Assembly: GCA_958418815.1 (NCBI GenBank)
Contig: CATZGB010000071.1
Location: 1-6,686 of the forward strand
Reading direction: 5' to 3'
From: an uncultured Bacteroidales bacterium
GTDB taxonomy: Bacteria > Bacteroidota > Bacteroidia > Bacteroidales > Muribaculaceae
Length of the DNA: 6,686 bases
Position numbers and translations under genes: made by a program. Shown piece after piece: positions 1 through 6,568 of this stretch; the stretch's first letter is position 1; every line of letters begins with the position of its first letter. Below the pieces are notes generated by a model. It had not been told where the DNA came from. It did no database searches and worked only from the letters and a program-made list of their open reading frames with translations.

Positions 1-1
1 G

Positions 2-33
2 CAAAGTTAGGCGTTTTCTCCCATTCCACCAAA
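2..33 (-). promoter_or_regulatory. Leftward Bacteroidota promoter for a gene outside the window
   Basis: Read on the minus strand, a TTTG box (plus 30-33) is followed after 20 bases by TAACTTTGC (plus 1-9). This matches the Bacteroidota primary sigma consensus TTTG-N19/20-TAnnTTTG with no mismatch. It points away from the window, so it should drive a gene lying left of position 1 in the same direction as uvrA. The gene itself is not visible. The element lies about 120-155 bases past the uvrA stop, so the next gene seems to have its own start of transcription rather than relying on uvrA read-through. Confidence 0.6.
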
Positions 34-155
34 TTTTTCAGCAAGAATTTTATGCCGAAAAACATAGTTTTACAAAACATCCAACCCAGCCGCCTGCTAA
101 TCAACATTTTAAACAAACGTTAAAAATCGAACAATCTGAGGCGCAAAAATGTTCT

Positions 156-2957
156 CTATAATTTCGACTTCAAAAAACGCCCTGTGTAAGATTCATTACA
201 TTCCGCCACTTCCTCAGGCGTTCCCGCCACTACAAGCGAGCCTCCGGCCTCCCCTCCCTCTGGTCCGAGGTCGATGACGTGGTCGGCAGCCTTGACAACA
301 TCGAGATTATGCTCGATAATCAACACGGTGTGTCCTTTCGCGATAAGACGATTGAAAGAGTCCATCAGCAGGTTGATGTCATGGAAATGCAGCCCCGTCG
401 TAGGCTCGTCGAAGATGAACAAGGTTGGCTGCGCCACCTCCATAGCCAGGAAATAGGCGAGCTTCACGCGCTGGTTCTCTCCTCCCGACAACGTCGATGA
501 AGACTGTCCAAGCTTGATATATCCAAGCCCCACATCCTGCAGGGGCTTCAGACGCCTCACTATTTTCGCGGCCTGAGCCGACGAATCCTCGGAAAAAAAC
601 TCTATCGCCTGGCTGACGGTCATCTCCAGGACATCATATATATTCTTTCCCCTGTACTCTACCTCAAGGACATCGCGCTTGAAACGCTTGCCCCCGCAAG
701 CCTCACACGGTATGGTGATATCGGCCATAAACTGCATCTCGATGGTGATTTTCCCCTCCCCCTTGCATTCCTCACATCGCCCGCCTTCGGCATTGAAAGA
801 GAAATAGGCCGGGGTAAAGCCCATTTGCTTGGCACCTTGCTGGGCGGCAAACAATGCCCTTATCTCATCGTATGCCTTGAGGTATGTGGCCGGATTGGAA
901 CGCGAAGACTTGCCAATCGGGTTCTGGTCGACGAATTCCACTCCGCCAATCCGCTTCACATCCCCTGCAAGTCTCTGGAACGCGCCGGGCGCGTCAGAGG
1001 CAAGTCCCAACTGGCGCAGCAGGGCGCGGTAGAGCACATCCCTGACAAGCGTCGACTTGCCGGAGCCGCTAACTCCGGTCACCACAGTCAGGACTCCAAG
1101 GGGAAATTTCACATCGATGTTTTTGAGGTTATGCTCCCTGGCACCACACACCTCTATATAACTGCTCCATTTACGCCGCTGGCCGGGCACAGGTATCTTC
1201 ATCTCGCCCGTGAGATATTTGGCCGTGTAGCTCTCGGACGCCGAAGGCAAATCAGCGAGAGTTCCCTCAAACACTATCTCACCCCCGAGCCGGCCTGCCT
1301 TTGGGCCAACATCTATGATCCAGTCGGCAGCCTCCATTATTTCCTCGTCATGCTCGACGACCACCACCGTGTTGCCAAGCTCACGCAGCGAACGCAACAC
1401 CCCGATCAATTTGGCGGTATCACGCGAATGAAGTCCGATGCTCGGCTCGTCGAGGATATACAGCGAACCAATCAAAGAAGAGCCAAGCGATGTCGCGAGA
1501 TTTATGCGCTGGCTCTCCCCTCCGGAAAGAGTAGAGGACAGGCGGTCGAGGGTCAGGTATTCAAGCCCCACATCGACAAGGAAGCCAAGGCGGCTGTTTA
1601 TCTCGGCGAGAAGCCTCTTAGCTACCGCCGCGTCATGGCTTCCCAGCTGCAGATTGCCAAACCAGTCACGCAACTCTGATATCGGCATGCCCACAAGTTC
1701 GGCAATCCCCTTTCCTCCGACTTTGACGTAAGTGGCCTCCTTGCGCAGACGGCCTCCGTGACATTCCGGACACAAGGTCTTGCCCCTGTAACGTGACATC
1801 ATTACACGATACTGGATTTTATACTGGTTCTCCTCCACCATCTTGAAGAAGCCGTCTATCCCTTTAAAGCCCCCCACGCCATGCCACAACTGGTCTTTCT
1901 CAAACTGAGACAGATCCGCATAGGGTTTGTGGACAGGAAATCCGACCTGCGACGCGGCGTGGATGAAATCCCTTTTCCACTGGCTCATCTTCTCCCCTTT
2001 CCAACATTCGACCGCACCCTCGAACACCGACATGGCCGGATTAGGGATTACCAGACGCTCGTCAATGCCAAGGCATTTTCCGAACCCCTCGCAACAAGGA
2101 CATGCTCCGTAAGGGTTGTTGAAGTTGAACAACATATCGGAAGGCTCGATGAATTTTATGCCATCCGCCTCGAAACGCTTGGAGAACTCATGGCGATGGA
2201 GGCCATCTGCACCCCATGCCACAAGCACTATGGCGTCGTCTCCCTCAAAAAAAGCGGTTTCCGCCGAGTCTGCAAGCCGCGAAAGCTCATCGGCATCATC
2301 GCTGACAGCCATTCGGTCAATGAGCAGCTCATATCCGTCGTCGACCGCCGGAACTCCCCCCGACGCGAGCAACTCGTCGAACCCATAAAACTTGCCGTCG
2401 CGGTAGAGCCTTGAATACCCCCCCTTGGAAAGAATCTCCAGATGAGCGGCGAGGTCGCGGCCCTCCGGCACCCTAAGAGGCGCCACTACCGCTATGCGGG
2501 TACCGGCCGGATACGCCGTAGCCGCGGCTATCACGTCAGCGACCGAATGCTTCTTCACCTCAAGTCCAGAAACCGGGGAATAGGTATGCCCCACCCTGCC
2601 GAAAAGAAGGCGGATATAATCATATATCTCCGTGGATGTGCCAACGGTACTCCTCGGATTTCGGGTGTTGACCTTCTGCTCTATGGCAATGGCGGGGGGG
2701 AGCCCGCGGATAAAATCCGCCTCAGGCTTTGGCATCTTGCCAAGAAACTGACGCGCATAGGCCGACAGACTCTCGACATAGCGCCGCTGCCCCTCGGCAT
2801 ACAGGGTGTCGAACGCCAGTGACGATTTACCCGAGCCGCTAAGCCCGGTTATCACCACAAGCTTGCCCCTCGGAACCGTGACATCCACATTCTTTAGATT
2901 GTTGACCTTTGCCCCTTTCACAACGATGTCATCAGAGTCGGCAGTCATATTTGCCAT
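156..2957 (-). CDS. uvrA: UvrABC excinuclease subunit A (UvrA)
   Basis: UvrA is the ATP-dependent damage-recognition subunit of cytoplasmic nucleotide excision repair; it works as a dimer and loads UvrB at lesions. From the chosen start the protein is 933 residues, close to the 940 of E. coli. Visible in order: Walker A GLSGSGKS (about 38-45), CPCC (286-289), CPEC (396-399), ABC signature LSGGE (477-481), Walker B ILDEP (about 501-505), second Walker A GVSGSGKS (628-635), the C-terminal zinc module CEEC-X19-CEAC (728-754), second LSGGE (823-827) and FDEP (849-852). The first zinc module lacks its first CxxC pair. I chose ATG 2957 because it lies about 10 residues before the conserved IVVKGAKVNNLKN segment, as in relatives, and has AAGGA just upstream. 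ATG 2948, ATG 3008 and GTG 3038 are in-frame alternatives; the extra upstream codons are AT-rich and unlike the rest of the gene. The gene ends with TAG and appears monocistronic. Confidence 0.97.
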   Translation of the reverse strand: MANMTADSDDIVVKGAKVNNLKNVDVTVPRGKLVVITGLSGSGKSSLAFDTLYAEGQRRYVESLSAYARQFLGKMPKPEADFIRGLPPAIAIEQKVNTRNPRSTVGTSTEIYDYIRLLFGRVGHTYSPVSGLEVKKHSVADVIAAATAYPAGTRIAVVAPLRVPEGRDLAAHLEILSKGGYSRLYRDGKFYGFDELLASGGVPAVDDGYELLIDRMAVSDDADELSRLADSAETAFFEGDDAIVLVAWGADGLHRHEFSKRFEADGIKFIEPSDMLFNFNNPYGACPCCEGFGKCLGIDERLVIPNPAMSVFEGAVECWKGEKMSQWKRDFIHAASQVGFPVHKPYADLSQFEKDQLWHGVGGFKGIDGFFKMVEENQYKIQYRVMMSRYRGKTLCPECHGGRLRKEATYVKVGGKGIAELVGMPISELRDWFGNLQLGSHDAAVAKRLLAEINSRLGFLVDVGLEYLTLDRLSSTLSGGESQRINLATSLGSSLIGSLYILDEPSIGLHSRDTAKLIGVLRSLRELGNTVVVVEHDEEIMEAADWIIDVGPKAGRLGGEIVFEGTLADLPSASESYTAKYLTGEMKIPVPGQRRKWSSYIEVCGAREHNLKNIDVKFPLGVLTVVTGVSGSGKSTLVRDVLYRALLRQLGLASDAPGAFQRLAGDVKRIGGVEFVDQNPIGKSSRSNPATYLKAYDEIRALFAAQQGAKQMGFTPAYFSFNAEGGRCEECKGEGKITIEMQFMADITIPCEACGGKRFKRDVLEVEYRGKNIYDVLEMTVSQAIEFFSEDSSAQAAKIVRRLKPLQDVGLGYIKLGQSSSTLSGGENQRVKLAYFLAMEVAQPTLFIFDEPTTGLHFHDINLLMDSFNRLIAKGHTVLIIEHNLDVVKAADHVIDLGPEGGEAGGSLVVAGTPEEVAECNESYTGRFLKSKL

Positions 2958-3281
2958 ATCCTTGTCTGTTTCCCTATATATAATATGTGTATTGTCCTTT
3001 TTGCCCATATCTTGATCTTTGAAGACAGCCCCTGGCACACCTCGGCGCGGACGGCCATCTCACAAAGATACGGAATTATCTCCGGATTTCATAAGCCCGA
3101 ACAAGTCATTATGAAAATTTCACAATACCTGGCCCATCCGCATTGGAAAACAATGTGTATTTCTCGCATAATTGTCTCATAAAATCCCGACAGGGAAATA
3201 AACCATCTCATCAAAGAGTTGTTATAATAGTAACAGAAAACGAAATACAGAATCCTAAACTTCTTAATGACCATTTCACTT
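2958..3281. other. Divergent intergenic region between uvrA and the ytxH cluster
   Basis: This stretch of 324 bases separates the start of uvrA (leftward) from the first ytxH gene (rightward). It holds the uvrA leader and -7 box. It also has a short perfect inverted repeat, CATTG-GAAAA-CAATG (3141-3155), which could be an operator half or a small hairpin. The rightward cluster must have a promoter here, but I find no full TTTG/TAnnTTTG pair. The nearest -10-like string is TATAAT at about 3233-3238, which is not the usual Bacteroidota form. No convincing ORF is seen within it. Confidence 0.5.
3063..3070 (-). promoter_or_regulatory. uvrA promoter -7 box
   Basis: On the minus strand this reads TATCTTTG, an exact match to the Bacteroidota -7 consensus TAnnTTTG. 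Transcription would begin near 3056, giving a leader of about 100 bases to the preferred uvrA ATG at 2957, or about 48 bases to the ATG at 3008. No good TTTG -33 box is seen 19-21 bases upstream, so the call rests on the -7 box and its position. I saw no LexA-like palindrome beside it. Confidence 0.5.
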
Positions 3282-3482
3282 ATGAAGAATTTAGACATCA
3301 TCCTCGCCGTCATCGGCGGCGCGGTCGCCGGAGCGGCCGTCGGACTCCTCTTCGCCCCCAAAAAAGGTTCAGACCTGCGTGACGACATCGCCGACTATCT
3401 GAAGTTGAAAGGCATCAACCTGAAAAAGGAAAAGCTCGAAGAACTCGTAGAGGAAATCGAAGCCGAAGTCGTGAAGAAATGA
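3282..3482 (+). CDS. YtxH-domain small membrane protein, first of tandem pair
   Basis: This 66-residue protein has a single N-terminal membrane segment (about residues 4-24) rich in small residues with a glycine-zipper pattern (GGAVAGAAVGLLFAP). A KKGSDLR motif typical of YtxH-type proteins follows, then a charged, probably helical tail rich in Lys and Glu that ends in EVVKK. The family is a widespread envelope-associated group whose molecular role is unclear; a stress link is known for YtxH of Bacillus. I chose ATG 3282 over ATG 3267 because it gives a start directly before the membrane segment, as in the paralogue 39 bases downstream. The protein should sit in the inner membrane with a cytoplasmic tail. 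It is the first gene of the rightward cluster. Confidence 0.85.
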   Translation: MKNLDIILAVIGGAVAGAAVGLLFAPKKGSDLRDDIADYLKLKGINLKKEKLEELVEEIEAEVVKK

Positions 3483-3521
3483 CAACTTGAGAATCGTACA
3501 AACAACTAAAAAACATACAAG

Positions 3522-3734
3522 ATGAGAGCAACAAACCTGCTTGCCGCATTCCTTGGCGGCGCAATCGTGGGAGCCGGAGCAGCACTGCTGTTCGCTCCTG
3601 AAAAGGGCGAAGACCTGCGCGGACAAATCAAGACCCTCCTCAAGAAATACGGTGTGTGCAAATGCTCACGCGCCGAAGAGCTCGAGGAAATCGTGGATCA
3701 GATCGCCGCCGAAATCAACGAAGCTAAAAAATGA
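3522..3734 (+). CDS. YtxH-domain small membrane protein, second of tandem pair
   Basis: This 70-residue paralogue of the preceding gene has the same plan: a membrane helix at about residues 5-25 with GGAIVGAGAALLFAP, then the EKGEDLR motif, then an acidic helical tail (EELEEIVDQIAAEI). The two proteins align through the membrane segment and the LLFAP-x-KG-x-DLR core but differ at many codons, so the duplication is old. A distinctive feature is a Cys-Lys-Cys motif at about residues 46-48, between the two halves of the tail, which is missing in the first copy. The A-rich sequence before the ATG and the absence of a Shine-Dalgarno motif are typical of the phylum. It is probably co-transcribed with the upstream copy. 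Confidence 0.86.
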   Translation: MRATNLLAAFLGGAIVGAGAALLFAPEKGEDLRGQIKTLLKKYGVCKCSRAEELEEIVDQIAAEINEAKK

Positions 3735-3754
3735 CACGACCATAGCGTAAACAC

Positions 3755-3810
3755 GCCAACGGCGCCGGCCTCCCCCTATCCGCGGGCAGCCCGCGCCGTT
3801 GCCGGTTGGC
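3755..3810 (+). repeat. GC-rich imperfect inverted repeat between ytxH copy 2 and the holin-like gene
   Basis: CAACGGCG (3757-3764) is the exact reverse complement of CGCCGTTG (3794-3801), and the outer GCCAAC (3755-3760) can instead pair with GTTGGC (3805-3810). Within the loop, CGCGGG-CAG-CCCGCG (3781-3795) is a perfect 6-bp hairpin that competes with the larger stem. No T-run follows, so it is a poor intrinsic terminator. It lies in the one large gap (157 bases) of the cluster and could cause transcript attenuation, mRNA processing or stabilisation. The function is inferred only from position. Confidence 0.4.
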
Positions 3811-3891
3811 CACACTGCCGCTCAAAGGGGCAGACACCTGTCCGTTTCAACTACCCACAAGCCCGAGTTCAAACCATCTCACCACAACAGA

Positions 3892-4278
3892 ATGCTTAAT
3901 TCATCAAACCAGGAGGCACGCGCGGAAAACAGCAAGTTCAACGCGCTCAAATCATCATTCAGACGACTCATCAGCCTATACATCGAGAGCGCCAAACTCA
4001 CAGTGGCTGAAAAACTCACACTGCTGCTGTCAGCCGCCGTGTTGTTCATAATCGCATTCATGCTGGTGACAATAGCCGTCGCTTTTGGCGCGGTCGCCCT
4101 GTTACAGCTCCTCCAGCTGGCGCTCTCCCCCATCGCGGCAGCCTCAATCCTCGCCGGATTCTTCCTGCTCCTCGCAGTATTGATATTCCTGCTCCGCAAG
4201 CCACTGATAATCAACCCTACAGCCCGATTTATGAGCAAGCTCATAATGGACATCGGCAAAGACCGCATCAAATATTGA
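3892..4278 (+). CDS. Phage holin family (superfamily III-like, YqjE-type) membrane protein
   Basis: This 128-residue protein has a polar N-terminus, an amphipathic basic stretch (about 15-42), two strong membrane segments (about 43-73 and 80-101) joined by a short loop with a proline, and a basic C-terminal tail (FMSKLIMDIGKDRIKY). The layout fits the family named for actinobacteriophage holins (PF07332), which includes E. coli YqjE. Most members are chromosomal and are not lysis proteins, and nothing phage-like is seen around this one. I chose ATG 3892 because upstream alternatives such as TTG 3799 would translate the GC-rich inverted repeat. The next gene starts 23 bases after the stop, so the two are likely co-transcribed. 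Membrane location is well supported; biochemical role is unknown. Confidence 0.8.
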   Translation: MLNSSNQEARAENSKFNALKSSFRRLISLYIESAKLTVAEKLTLLLSAAVLFIIAFMLVTIAVAFGAVALLQLLQLALSPIAAASILAGFFLLLAVLIFLLRKPLIINPTARFMSKLIMDIGKDRIKY

Positions 4279-4301
4279 CCCCCTCATCCATATCAACGAC
4301 A

Positions 4302-4586
4302 ATGAAAACCTCAGGCACTCCCAAGCACAAACACAACGGCCACCACGAATCCCCGGCGCTTACCCTCGAAGAAATAAGGATGAAACAGATGGTCAACTCA
4401 ATGAAAATCAAGATTGAGCAGCAGAGGCTGCTGACCGCGGTGCTGCCCGGAGCGACCCCGGTCGAGACCGCCGTGACATCAAACATCTACCGCTTCGAGA
4501 CCCTTATGCAATACGCCACTCTGGCCATAACCACATTCCGCATGGCCAAAAAGGCCGTCGACTTTTTCAAGAGTTTCAGAAAATAA
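4302..4586 (+). CDS. Small basic protein of unknown function in the membrane cluster
   Basis: I do not recognise this 94-residue protein with confidence. It has a histidine- and lysine-rich N-terminus (HKHNGHH at about 9-15), a charged helix with KIEQQRLL (about 36-44), a short Pro/Gly break (LPGATP, about 48-53), then a mildly hydrophobic helix (about 66-80) and a basic end (AKKAVDFFKSFRK). It follows the holin-like gene closely, and the position and helix-break-helix layout resemble E. coli YqjK after YqjE, although sequence similarity is slight. It may be a peripheral partner of the two-helix membrane protein upstream. ATG 4302 was preferred to a TTG that overlaps the previous stop. Its 3' end lies just before the prmA promoter box. 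Confidence 0.7.
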   Translation: MKTSGTPKHKHNGHHESPALTLEEIRMKQMVNSMKIKIEQQRLLTAVLPGATPVETAVTSNIYRFETLMQYATLAITTFRMAKKAVDFFKSFRK

Positions 4587-4589
4587 TCG

Positions 4590-4597
4590 TAATTTTG
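4590..4597 (+). promoter_or_regulatory. Putative prmA promoter -7 box
   Basis: TAATTTTG matches the -7 consensus TAnnTTTG and is followed by CGG. It lies 3 bases after the stop of the preceding gene and 20 bases before the prmA ATG, which predicts a very short leader of about 14 bases. Upstream, only a weak TTTC at about 4565-4568 lies near the expected -33 spacing. prmA may therefore be transcribed both from this box and by read-through from the membrane cluster. Confidence 0.45.
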
Positions 4598-4617
4598 CGG
4601 GCAAAACAGACCGCAAG

Positions 4618-5472
4618 ATGAACGACTACATTGAACTCCGAGTAAACATCACCCCCTGCGACGAAACTGCCACCGACATCCTCGCGGCGATGCTGGCCGA
4701 CGGCGGATACGAGAGTTTTGTCCCAGACTCAACCGGCTTGACCGCTTATATATCCGCCAGACAGTTCGACAGCAAGACTACTGAAGAGATTCTCGCCGAT
4801 TTCCCCTTGCCCGGCCGCAAGCTGTCAACCAGCGCCAACACCATAGAGGGAGAAGACTGGAACAGCGAATGGGAAAAACATTATTTCCAGCCAATCGTGG
4901 TCGCCGACCAATGCGTCATCCACAGCTCGTTCCACAAAGACATACCTGCCTGCCCATATGACATCGTCATAGACCCGAAAATGGCATTCGGGACTGGCCA
5001 TCACGCCACCACATCCCTGATAATAGAGCAACTGCTGGCCATGTCCCTCGAAGGCAAAAACGTAATCGACATGGGCACCGGCACAGGCATCCTCGCCATA
5101 CTCGCCGCAATGCGAGGAGCCGCAGCCGTCACAGGCATCGAAATCGACCCAGCCGCCGAGGCCAATGCCCGCGAGAACATAGTCACCAATCATCATCCGG
5201 AAATCACAATCCGCCTTGGCGACGCGTCGCTCCTCCCCTCTTGCGACCCAGCAGACCTGTTCATCGCCAATATCAACCGCAACATAATAACCAACGACAT
5301 CGCGGAATACGCCAAGGCCCTGAAAACGGGGGGCACAATGCTTCTCAGCGGATTCTACGAAGAAGACATTCCGGTCATACTGAAAGCCGCCGCCCCTCTC
5401 GGACTGGCAGAGACAAGCCACACGGTAAAAGGCGACAACTGGACCTGCCTGCGCCTTGTCAAGAACTCATGA
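4618..5472 (+). CDS. prmA: Ribosomal protein L11 methyltransferase (PrmA)
   Basis: PrmA transfers methyl groups from S-adenosylmethionine to lysines and the N-terminal amine of ribosomal protein L11 in the cytoplasm. The 284-residue protein is near the usual length (293 in E. coli). An N-terminal substrate-binding domain (about 1-75) is followed by the linker WNSEWEKHYFQP (81-92), the family motif AFGTGHHATT (123-132), SAM-binding motif I VIDMGTGTGILAI (149-161), the acidic residue of motif II in GIEIDP (173-178), and the NIN motif (218-220) in place of the NPPY-type loop. HHATT instead of the proteobacterial THPTT is the form I recall from Bacteroidota. ATG 4618 gives a normal N-terminus. 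The downstream exported-protein gene starts 26 bases after the stop, so co-transcription is likely. Confidence 0.96.
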   Translation: MNDYIELRVNITPCDETATDILAAMLADGGYESFVPDSTGLTAYISARQFDSKTTEEILADFPLPGRKLSTSANTIEGEDWNSEWEKHYFQPIVVADQCVIHSSFHKDIPACPYDIVIDPKMAFGTGHHATTSLIIEQLLAMSLEGKNVIDMGTGTGILAILAAMRGAAAVTGIEIDPAAEANARENIVTNHHPEITIRLGDASLLPSCDPADLFIANINRNIITNDIAEYAKALKTGGTMLLSGFYEEDIPVILKAAAPLGLAETSHTVKGDNWTCLRLVKNS

Positions 5473-5498
5473 GCAGACCATTCACCACACATTCACCG

Positions 5499-6176
5499 AT
5501 GAAAAAAGCCATACTGACCTCCTCGCTCATAGCCGCGGCCACATCAAGCCTATTTGCCTCCAGCCCCGACACATCCGCCAAAGACTCGGTATTGTTCATA
5601 ATCCCCCAGGAAAGCCTCGCCGCCGAGGCCAAAGTAGACAAAGAGTCCACCCTCGGACATTTCACCTGGGGAGCCGACATCGGCAGCTCTGTCGACCTCA
5701 CGGCCAACGACATGACCTCGGTCAACCTCACCGGCTACTTCGGCTACAAAAATAGATGGTTCAGGCTCCTTGGCGTGGGAGCGGCCATACACACCATGCT
5801 CGGCAACGCCTCTCGCTGCTATCCGGTGTACGCGATTGCCCGCACATCATTCAGCTCACAGCCCCAGCTGTGCTTCCTCGACATTAGGGGAGGCGTATCT
5901 TTCAACAACATCCTCAATTACCCCTCACAGACCGATTTCTACGGCTCACTCGGAATAGGCATAACGCTTGCCAGAGGGAAAAAATTCTCATCCCACATAA
6001 TTGTCTCATACAGCTATATGCCCACGCGCCCATTCACAGTTCAGACCGAAGTCCCTGTGACAGACTCTCCCGGTGAAGTATTTGAGGGGGATCCAGTCCA
6101 GACCACTGTCATTGAATCCCGGGTGTCTTTACCTGACCTGCATTTCGCATCCATCCGTATTGGATGCGCATTCTGA
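5499..6176 (+). CDS. Exported protein, probable small outer-membrane beta-barrel
   Basis: I do not recognise the family. The 225-residue product starts with a clear signal peptide: Lys-Lys, a hydrophobic core (about 4-16) and a likely cleavage after LFA (about residue 20). A linker to about residue 55 is followed by alternating hydrophobic and polar stretches broken by Gly, Asn and Asp turns (FTWGADIGSSVDL, NLTGYFGYKNRWFRLLGVGAA, FLDIRGGVSF, FYGSLGIGITLA, HIIVSYSYM, HFASIRIGCAF). The final residue is Phe, as usual for barrels assembled by BAM. This suggests about eight strands in the outer membrane. Three cysteines are present (at about 107, 125 and 223). ATG 5499 was chosen because it begins directly at the signal peptide; an in-frame ATG at 5469 overlaps the prmA stop and would add ten polar residues. 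No intrinsic terminator is seen after the stop. Confidence 0.75.
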   Translation: MKKAILTSSLIAAATSSLFASSPDTSAKDSVLFIIPQESLAAEAKVDKESTLGHFTWGADIGSSVDLTANDMTSVNLTGYFGYKNRWFRLLGVGAAIHTMLGNASRCYPVYAIARTSFSSQPQLCFLDIRGGVSFNNILNYPSQTDFYGSLGIGITLARGKKFSSHIIVSYSYMPTRPFTVQTEVPVTDSPGEVFEGDPVQTTVIESRVSLPDLHFASIRIGCAF

Positions 6177-6258
6177 CATATAACACTGATTCTCAATTGA
6201 TTCACAACACAACGGGCTACATATTAACTCTTTTTAACACAAATATCCTGTCAAATAA

Positions 6259-6289
6259 TTTGCCAGTTCAAAAATAGTCCGTACCTTTG
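6259..6289 (+). promoter_or_regulatory. Full Bacteroidota promoter for the initiator tRNA
   Basis: TTTG (6259-6262) and TACCTTTG (6282-6289) are separated by exactly 19 bases, matching the phylum consensus TTTG-N19-TAnnTTTG at every defined position. Transcription should begin near 6295, about 50 bases before the mature tRNA 5' end, so the leader must be removed, presumably by RNase P. Such an exact match suits a highly expressed stable RNA. Confidence 0.85.
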
Positions 6290-6314
6290 CACACGTCAAA
6301 GGAAAACAACAATC

Positions 6315-6339
6315 CTTGACCTCAATAAAATTGAGCAAG
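6315..6339 (+). other. Hairpin in the pre-tRNA leader
   Basis: CTCAAT (6321-6326) pairs with ATTGAG (6330-6335) around an AAA loop, and CTTG (6315-6318) pairs with CAAG (6336-6339) past a two-base AC bulge, making ten base pairs in total. It ends six bases before the mature 5' end of the tRNA. It may help present the RNase P cleavage site or shield the leader; this is inference from position. Confidence 0.45.
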
Positions 6340-6345
6340 ATGTAT

Positions 6346-6420
<75 letters not shown>

Positions 6421-6429
6421 GTAAAGAAG

Positions 6430-6462
6430 ATAACTCGCTGACTCCAGCGGGTTATTTTTTTT
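6430..6462 (+). terminator. Intrinsic terminator of the tRNA-fMet unit
   Basis: An 11-bp stem with one T-G wobble (6430-6440 with 6445-6455) and a four-base ACTC loop is followed by an uninterrupted T-run (6456-6462). It begins ten bases after the CCA end, which fits a compact tRNA transcript. It should also insulate the downstream ORFs from the tRNA promoter. Confidence 0.9.
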
Positions 6463-6496
6463 ATCACTACGTACCACATCCTAAAATCATACCGCC

Positions 6497-6568
6497 ATGG
6501 ACTTCTACCATCCGACTGATTGGGGAGCAGCGATCCGGCAAACCGACCAGCGCCACAAGGCTCCATGA
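6497..6568 (+). CDS. Tiny possible ORF before the right-end gene
   Basis: An ATG opens a 23-residue frame with a charged and aromatic composition (MDFYHPTDWGAAIRQ at the start). Its stop TGA overlaps the ATG of the next ORF as ATGA, the usual form of translational coupling. I recognise no family. The overlap could arise by chance, no Shine-Dalgarno or promoter is seen, and the frame could be a leader peptide or nothing. Confidence 0.25.
   Translation: MDFYHPTDWGAAIRQTDQRHKAP

Noticed and set aside
122..154. Possible uvrA terminator (GAACA/TGTTC inverted repeat then a T-run on the minus strand)
   Set aside because: The stem is only 5 bp with a 16-base loop, too weak to support a terminator call.
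825..1679. Long plus-strand ORF (284 codons) opposite uvrA
   Set aside because: It lies wholly inside uvrA on the other strand, has no recognisable domain, and its frame is the expected by-product of GC-rich codon use in uvrA.
1881..2414. Plus-strand ORF of 177 codons opposite uvrA
   Set aside because: Fully antisense to conserved UvrA sequence, with no family resemblance; a shadow frame.
3231..3240. E. coli-like TATAAT box upstream of the ytxH cluster
   Set aside because: Bacteroidota do not use this -10 form as a rule, and no matching -33 TTTG is placed correctly, so it is not called as a promoter.
3892..4278. Prophage lysis gene (holin) suggesting a prophage
   Set aside because: No endolysin, structural or integrase gene is nearby; the family is common on chromosomes outside phage, and the neighbours are YtxH and prmA.
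4825..5421. Minus-strand ORF of 198 codons opposite prmA
   Set aside because: Antisense to the PrmA catalytic domain; Gly/Cys/Val-rich composition looks like a reversed coding frame, not a protein.
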